Assembly (NCBI GenBank): GCA_964017195.1 | Contig: OZ024894.1 | Span: 30,485,120 to 30,549,119 of the forward strand | Origin: Siderastrea radians | Taxonomy: Eukaryota; Cnidaria; Anthozoa; Scleractinia; Rhizangiidae | Length of the DNA stretch: 64,000 bases | Direction of reading: 5' to 3' | Shown: positions 60,080-64,000 of the stretch, piece after piece | Layout of the letters: each line of letters opens with the position of its first letter | How positions within the stretch are numbered: position 1 is the stretch's first letter | Notes under the pieces: model-generated | What the model was told of the DNA's origin: nothing | Seen by the model: the letters and a program-made list of their open reading frames with translations, nothing else | Databases searched by the model: none | Translations under genes and position numbers: made by a program

Positions 60080-60142
60080 TAGTCCAGCAGCTTATAATTT
60101 CACTTGACATAAATACAACAACTACAAGCACACGTGAAAAGT

Positions 60143-60314
60143 GTGGTTCCAGAAAATATCCATACCCTTTTCACGGAGGGTTTTTCGGTTGGAACCCCCA
60201 CTCTTCAGGAAATTCCACTTTAACTTTAAAAGTTTGGCTTTTGATACCCCCCCCCCCCTCCAGAATTTCCAGTGACCATCCACGGGGTGGCTATGGATAT
60301 TTTTGTGGAACTAC
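60143..60314. mobile_element. Small TIR element of about 170 bp
   Basis: GGTTCCAGAAAATATCCATA at the left and its near inverse TATGGATATTTTTGTGGAAC at the right, with a C-run (60249-60260) inside. No coding. TSD not certain. Confidence 0.55.
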
Positions 60315-61283
60315 ATACATGTAATCTCACGAGCATTTGTTTGCTTGTGTGATGAATGTGTTTAAAAAACGAGCCACAAAGCAGTTGTTCTTTGACTGAT
60401 GGAAAACCATTCATTTTCTGCAGCTTCAAGATCTCACACGCATGGTGGCCCACAACTGTCACATCAAAACAAAATGCCCACATCAAATTCAAATCACGCA
60501 CATCAAATTCAAATCACTCACATCAAATTCAATTCACTCACAGCAAATTAAAAATCACTCACAGCAAATTCAAATCACTCACATCAAATTCAAATCACTC
60601 ACAGCAAATTAAAAATCACTCACAGTAAATTCAAATATCTCACAGCAAATTACAAATCGTTTACATCAAAATAATAATACAAATCGTTCACATCAAATAC
60701 AAATCGCTTACAGCAAACACAAATAAGGTCAGTGTAAAACGAGGACTGCGGACTGCGGACTGCGGAGCAGGGGAAAAAGCAGACTGAGGGTAAAAGGCAG
60801 ACTGCAGACTAAGGGTAAAATTCAGAATGGAGACTGCAGACTAGCGGTAAAATGCAGAATGAAGTCTGCAGACTGCAGACCAGGGGGGAAATGAAAGAAA
60901 AGACAGCCGGAAATACGTCTGCGCTAGTAGAAGTTCGTAGAAATCCATTAAAATCTGGTGAAAATGTTTGCGTTTTTTTTCGTGTTCTGATAGGAAAGTT
61001 TGCTTACCAATTGAGATGTAGAATAGTTTTTCCACCAATGATTCTCTGAAATACGTTGTTCGTATAAGAGTTTTGCTTCAACTCCAAGCCGTAGATTGAT
61101 CCACTACGCAAAACAACCTGTGTGTAATAAGCGAATAAACTTGGACGGGAATAAATGTAGAGCTAGATCAGAACCTGTAGTGTTCCAAAAGATCGCTTTT
61201 CTACGAATGAACTTCATTTGTGAACTAGCTGACAGAGGTAAAAGTCAAACTCCACTGGATACATATAGTTCCCGGGGGGGTTA

Positions 61284-61534
61284 TACCCTGGGTACCAGAG
61301 GTTTTTTTCTTGCTAATGTTGGGAGAAATCGGCCGAAGGCCGACGCAACGAGTGGCTTGTCGGGAGAAAAACCTCTGAGCCAGAGCGCTTTGATTTAATG
61401 TTCTCGTTGAACTTTGATCTTTTTTTACCCTATTACGTTTAAACAAATCACAGCAGATGTCTCGCGCGGGTCACAATAGAGAACATAAGCTGCAACCGGG
61501 AACCGCGCAAGAAAAGCCTCTGGCACCCTGGGTA
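61284..61534. mobile_element. Nested TIR element inside the foldback loop
   Basis: TACCCTGGGTACCAGAGG at the left and CCTCTGGCACCCTGGGTA at the right are inverse copies, followed inward by TTTTTTTCTTGC and GCAAGAAAAG. An 18-bp CACCCTGGGTAGGGTGG unit is doubled just outside the right end. Confidence 0.65.
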
Positions 61535-61785
61535 GGGTGGGCACCCTGGGTAGGGTGGTCACCCATCTAAGCACTAATTCCGTTGAGAGAATGTTTTGAT
61601 TATGTTAGATGTTTCACTCCGTTATCTCTCACACAAATTTTTTTCAGTACAATATGCATTTTAAAAAATCAGGAAAAAGATGAAAGTGGAAAGCAAGAGG
61701 TAAACATTTTAACCAATTGAATTCTTAGATACCTGTCCATGATCAAGGTACCATAAGTTCTTCTGTCCTTACGATGAGCGAAGTT

Positions 61786-61816
61786 GTACTTGGATGGGTG
61801 ACCGACCGGGAACTAC
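61786..61816 (+). repeat. 5S rRNA-like C-box segment
   Basis: GTACTTGGATGGGTGACC followed by GACCGGGAACTAC matches the highly conserved internal control region of eukaryotic 5S rRNA over about 30 bases. The flanks do not extend the match, so this is a fragment, as in 5S-derived SINEs, and not a 5S gene. Confidence 0.55.
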
Positions 61817-62549
61817 ATGTAGCTGGCGACCTCAGCTAGTTCACAAATAAAGTTCATTCATAAAAAGCGATCTTTTGGAACACTACAGGTTTCGCTTAAT
61901 GAAATAATTAGCTCTACATTTACTCCCGTCCAAACTTATTCGTTTATCACACACAGGTTGTTTTGCCTTGTCCGATCAAATTCTGAACAATCTACGGCTT
62001 GAAGTTGAAGCAAAACTCTTTCATGAGCAACGTATTCCAGCAGGTCCTTGGTGTAAAAACTGAAATTACTCCTCAATTAGTAAACAAACTTTCCCATTAC
62101 AACACGAAAAAAATGCAAACATTTTGACCATATTAAATAGATTTAAGTAGATTGCTACGAACTTCTACGAGCGCAGACATTTTTCTGGTTGTCTTTTCTC
62201 TCATTTTCCCCCTGGTCTGCAGTCTGCAGACTTCATTCTGCATTTTATCCCTAGTCTGCGGTCTCCATTCTGAATTTTACCCTTAGTCTGCAGTCTGCAT
62301 TCCTAAGTCCACAGTCCTCGTTTTTCACTGACTGTATTTGTATTTGCTGTGAGCGATTTGTATTTGATGTGAACGATTTGTATTTGATGTGAACGATTTG
62401 TAATTTGCTGTGGGTGATTTGTAATTTGCTGTGAGCAATTTGAATTTGCTGTGAGTGATTTTTAATTTGCTATGAGTGATTTGAATTTGATGTGAGTGAT
62501 TTGAATTTGATGTGAGCATTTTGTTTTGATGTGACAGTTGTGGGCCACC

Positions 62550-63960
62550 GTACACAGGTGGTTGGGCAAAACACAGTGAACATCTCTGAAATATTTCCAC
62601 CGTTCGCGGTTTTCTTAGTTTCACCGTGAACCTTTCTCTAGCTAGCAGAGTCTTATCTTGAGCTAGGTACATTTATAGATATAATTAGCCCGATTTTTTA
62701 AAAATACTTGATTGCAAAATTGAAAATCTGCGTATTTTTGGGAGTAAAGGGGTTGGGTGAAGTTCGTTGGCAAAACTGAAACCTTCCAAGCCAGTGACAC
62801 ATCATGGTTCTCCATTTACTGATTTAGTTTGAAACAAAGACGGCCTACCTCGGTAATCTGTATTTACTTTCAGCCAGCGAGGAAATCCAACTCAACATAA
62901 GACAGAAAAGCTTTGCCAGCCCCATTGAAGCGTCTTCAAGTTCAAATATCCCGCCTTTTCATTCCATGAATTCTCATAGTCACCACATCACGGCGTCATG
63001 TGGATTTCATTTTCCCTGAGCCATAGTCCTTCTACGAAGCTTTGTGCCATCAATAACAGTTCGAAGATCACCAATATTTTGGAAAGAAACTTTTTGTTGT
63101 CTTCGAAGGCCATCTAGCGCAATATTCCAGATATAAAATGGAGAAAATTCCTGTTACCTTTTGAGGACGTTGGAGAAATATCACACATTCGCGTAATTTC
63201 AAAATGGACGCCACAATTGACGCTAACACGGAAACCGCTGATCAAATCCACCGTGTCACCTCGTTTCCAGTTCCCATGAAGGCGCGCTGTGGGGAATGGA
63301 AGAAAGCATACAGTGGAACCTGTAACGAAGTCCTCGGTATAAATGATATTTTTCAGCCCGGTAATAGTGTAATGTATGGAAAAGAACCTCGATATAACAA
63401 AACCTCGATATACCGAACCAAATTCCCGAGTCCCATGGTACTTCGTTAAATCGAGGTTCCGCTGTACTTTTTTACGGATTCAACGCATTTTTTTGCCATT
63501 ATGCGCAGTTCAAGGCGTTTACGCACAGACTCAAAGGAACTCACTTTCTCCCTGACCAGTTTAATACTTGCACGCACAAAAAGCCCTGAATACTTTTCAA
63601 CAGGAAGGATAGCGGCTCGGATAAAAGTACTTTCTGAGTGGATACAGACGCAAATTTACCTGTGTAAACAAGAAAAGAAAAGGCAGCACATGAACTACAG
63701 TATGTACGGCTTGCATTTGCAAAAAAAATCAACGCTTTTCTTGATGTTTTCTACGTTAGAAGATAAATTACACGTAAAGAAGGTTAACGAATCGTAAAGA
63801 ACGTACAGAGAGGTGCGTAAAGACGCGTAAACAGATATAAAGAGGCGTAAAGTTACTGTAGATGTTCACAGCAAAGTCGGTCAAAATACAGCAGGAAAAT
63901 CGTTGACGAGCATAAGGGCGGAAATGTTTTATTTCTTTTTGTTCTTCCGCAAACAATTTA
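62550..63960 (+). repeat. Paralogous block, copy 2, distal part
   Basis: Continues the match to 54400-55640 after the foldback element: GGCAAAACACAGTGAAC, AGACGGCCTACCTCGGTAAT, CAAATTTACC, and the CGTAAAGA-rich end at 63770-63850. Interrupted by the MITE at 63311-63464. Confidence 0.7.
63311..63464. mobile_element. pogo/Tigger-like MITE with paralogous empty site
   Basis: TA, CAGTGGAACCTG at the left, CGAGGTTCCGCTG at the right, TA. Inside, CCTCGATATAACAAAACC is typical of this group. The paralog has GGTTACTTTTTGACGG without the insert near 55080. Confidence 0.85.
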
Positions 63961-64000
63961 TTCAGTGGAAATTATAATATCTAGGAATTGCGTGTAAAGA

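Larger units (their letters stand above)
59469..60166. repeat. Tandem duplication of a 349-bp unit containing a MITE
   Basis: GCCATTACTTCCTATTTC begins at 59469 and 59818. Flank, pogo-like MITE and the following CACAAGCACACGTGAAAAGTG-type sequence occur twice in the same order, so the MITE was inserted before the duplication. Confidence 0.85.
60444..62549. mobile_element. 2.1-kb foldback element with minisatellite-bearing arms
   Basis: The ends GGTGGCCCACAACTGTCACA and its inverse are perfect over at least 20 bp. The arms (about 60444-61236 and 61832-62549) mirror each other. They contain tandem units of about 20 bp (TCACATCAAATTCAAA), then CTGCAGACT-rich repeats, then unique arm sequence down to TGAACTAGCTGA. 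The central loop (about 600 bp) contains a nested TIR element and a 5S-like motif. The paralog at 54215-55640 lacks the whole unit, its empty site being near 54400. Minisatellite-bearing long arms resemble Foldback/Rehavkus elements. A TSD is not clear (ACAC shared at both edges). Confidence 0.8.

Noticed and set aside
60356..60628. Frame with SNSHQIQFTHS repeats
   Set aside because: Translation of the tandem units in the foldback arm.

Overview
The window is eukaryotic nuclear DNA, most likely from an anthozoan cnidarian and probably a stony coral. That assignment is inference. It rests on AT-rich sequence with GT-AG introns, a mix of Penelope, BEL/Pao, non-LTR, hAT-like, piggyBac-like, pogo-like and CMC-like elements, a C-type lectin exon, and tRNA-derived SINEs. 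No bacterial operon, complete rRNA or tRNA gene, or CRISPR array is visible. Almost every long reading frame belongs to a transposable element. I found no complete, intact host gene.

Layout. 1-12 kb: an 8-bp-TSD hAT-like non-autonomous element (43-1080), a tRNA-derived SINE, a long-inverted-repeat element carrying the first coding piece of a hAT-type transposase (3475-5600), a piggyBac-like fragment, two candidate exons of a minus-strand host gene, a foldback element (9453-10538) and a 5'-truncated Penelope reverse transcriptase (11144-12121). 12.46-21.45 kb: one 9-kb element with CACAGG termini, a GTG target duplication and long subterminal CTTAAAG-rich regions, which suggest the CACTA/Mirage/Chapaev group. 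It contains spliced exon-like sequence and an array of about 27 copies of a 152-bp satellite with higher-order structure. 21.5-29.4 kb: a candidate host exon, a decayed non-LTR retrotransposon (minus) and small tandem repeats.

29.4-49.3 kb: a TTAA-flanked MITE, a perfect-hairpin element, and a large inverted duplication whose arms (about 32.7-36.7 and 43.2-45.7 kb) hold BEL/Pao integrase, LTR and the same flanking repeat. Arm A carries a 1046-bp TTAA-targeting insertion that is absent from arm B, so the empty site can be read directly. Between the arms lies a spliced, broken MULE transposase with a SWIM-like zinc finger. Next to arm B an old piggyBac-like MITE is interrupted by a 794-bp element with 90-bp TIRs and a perfect 9-bp TSD. 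That element carries the N-terminal part of a RecQ-type helicase. A broken C-type lectin exon abuts this composite.

49.3-64 kb: a second SINE, a second Penelope fragment, and several paralogous blocks (51.1-52.0 with 57.2-58.1; 54.2-55.6 with 60.1-64.0; 22.9-23.3 inverted with 56.2-56.9). Each younger insertion shows as a gap between paralogs: a pogo-like MITE, a 2.1-kb foldback element with minisatellite-bearing arms, and a hairpin MITE that splits a conserved exon. The genes do not form a pathway. The window reads as a record of nested insertion and local duplication.
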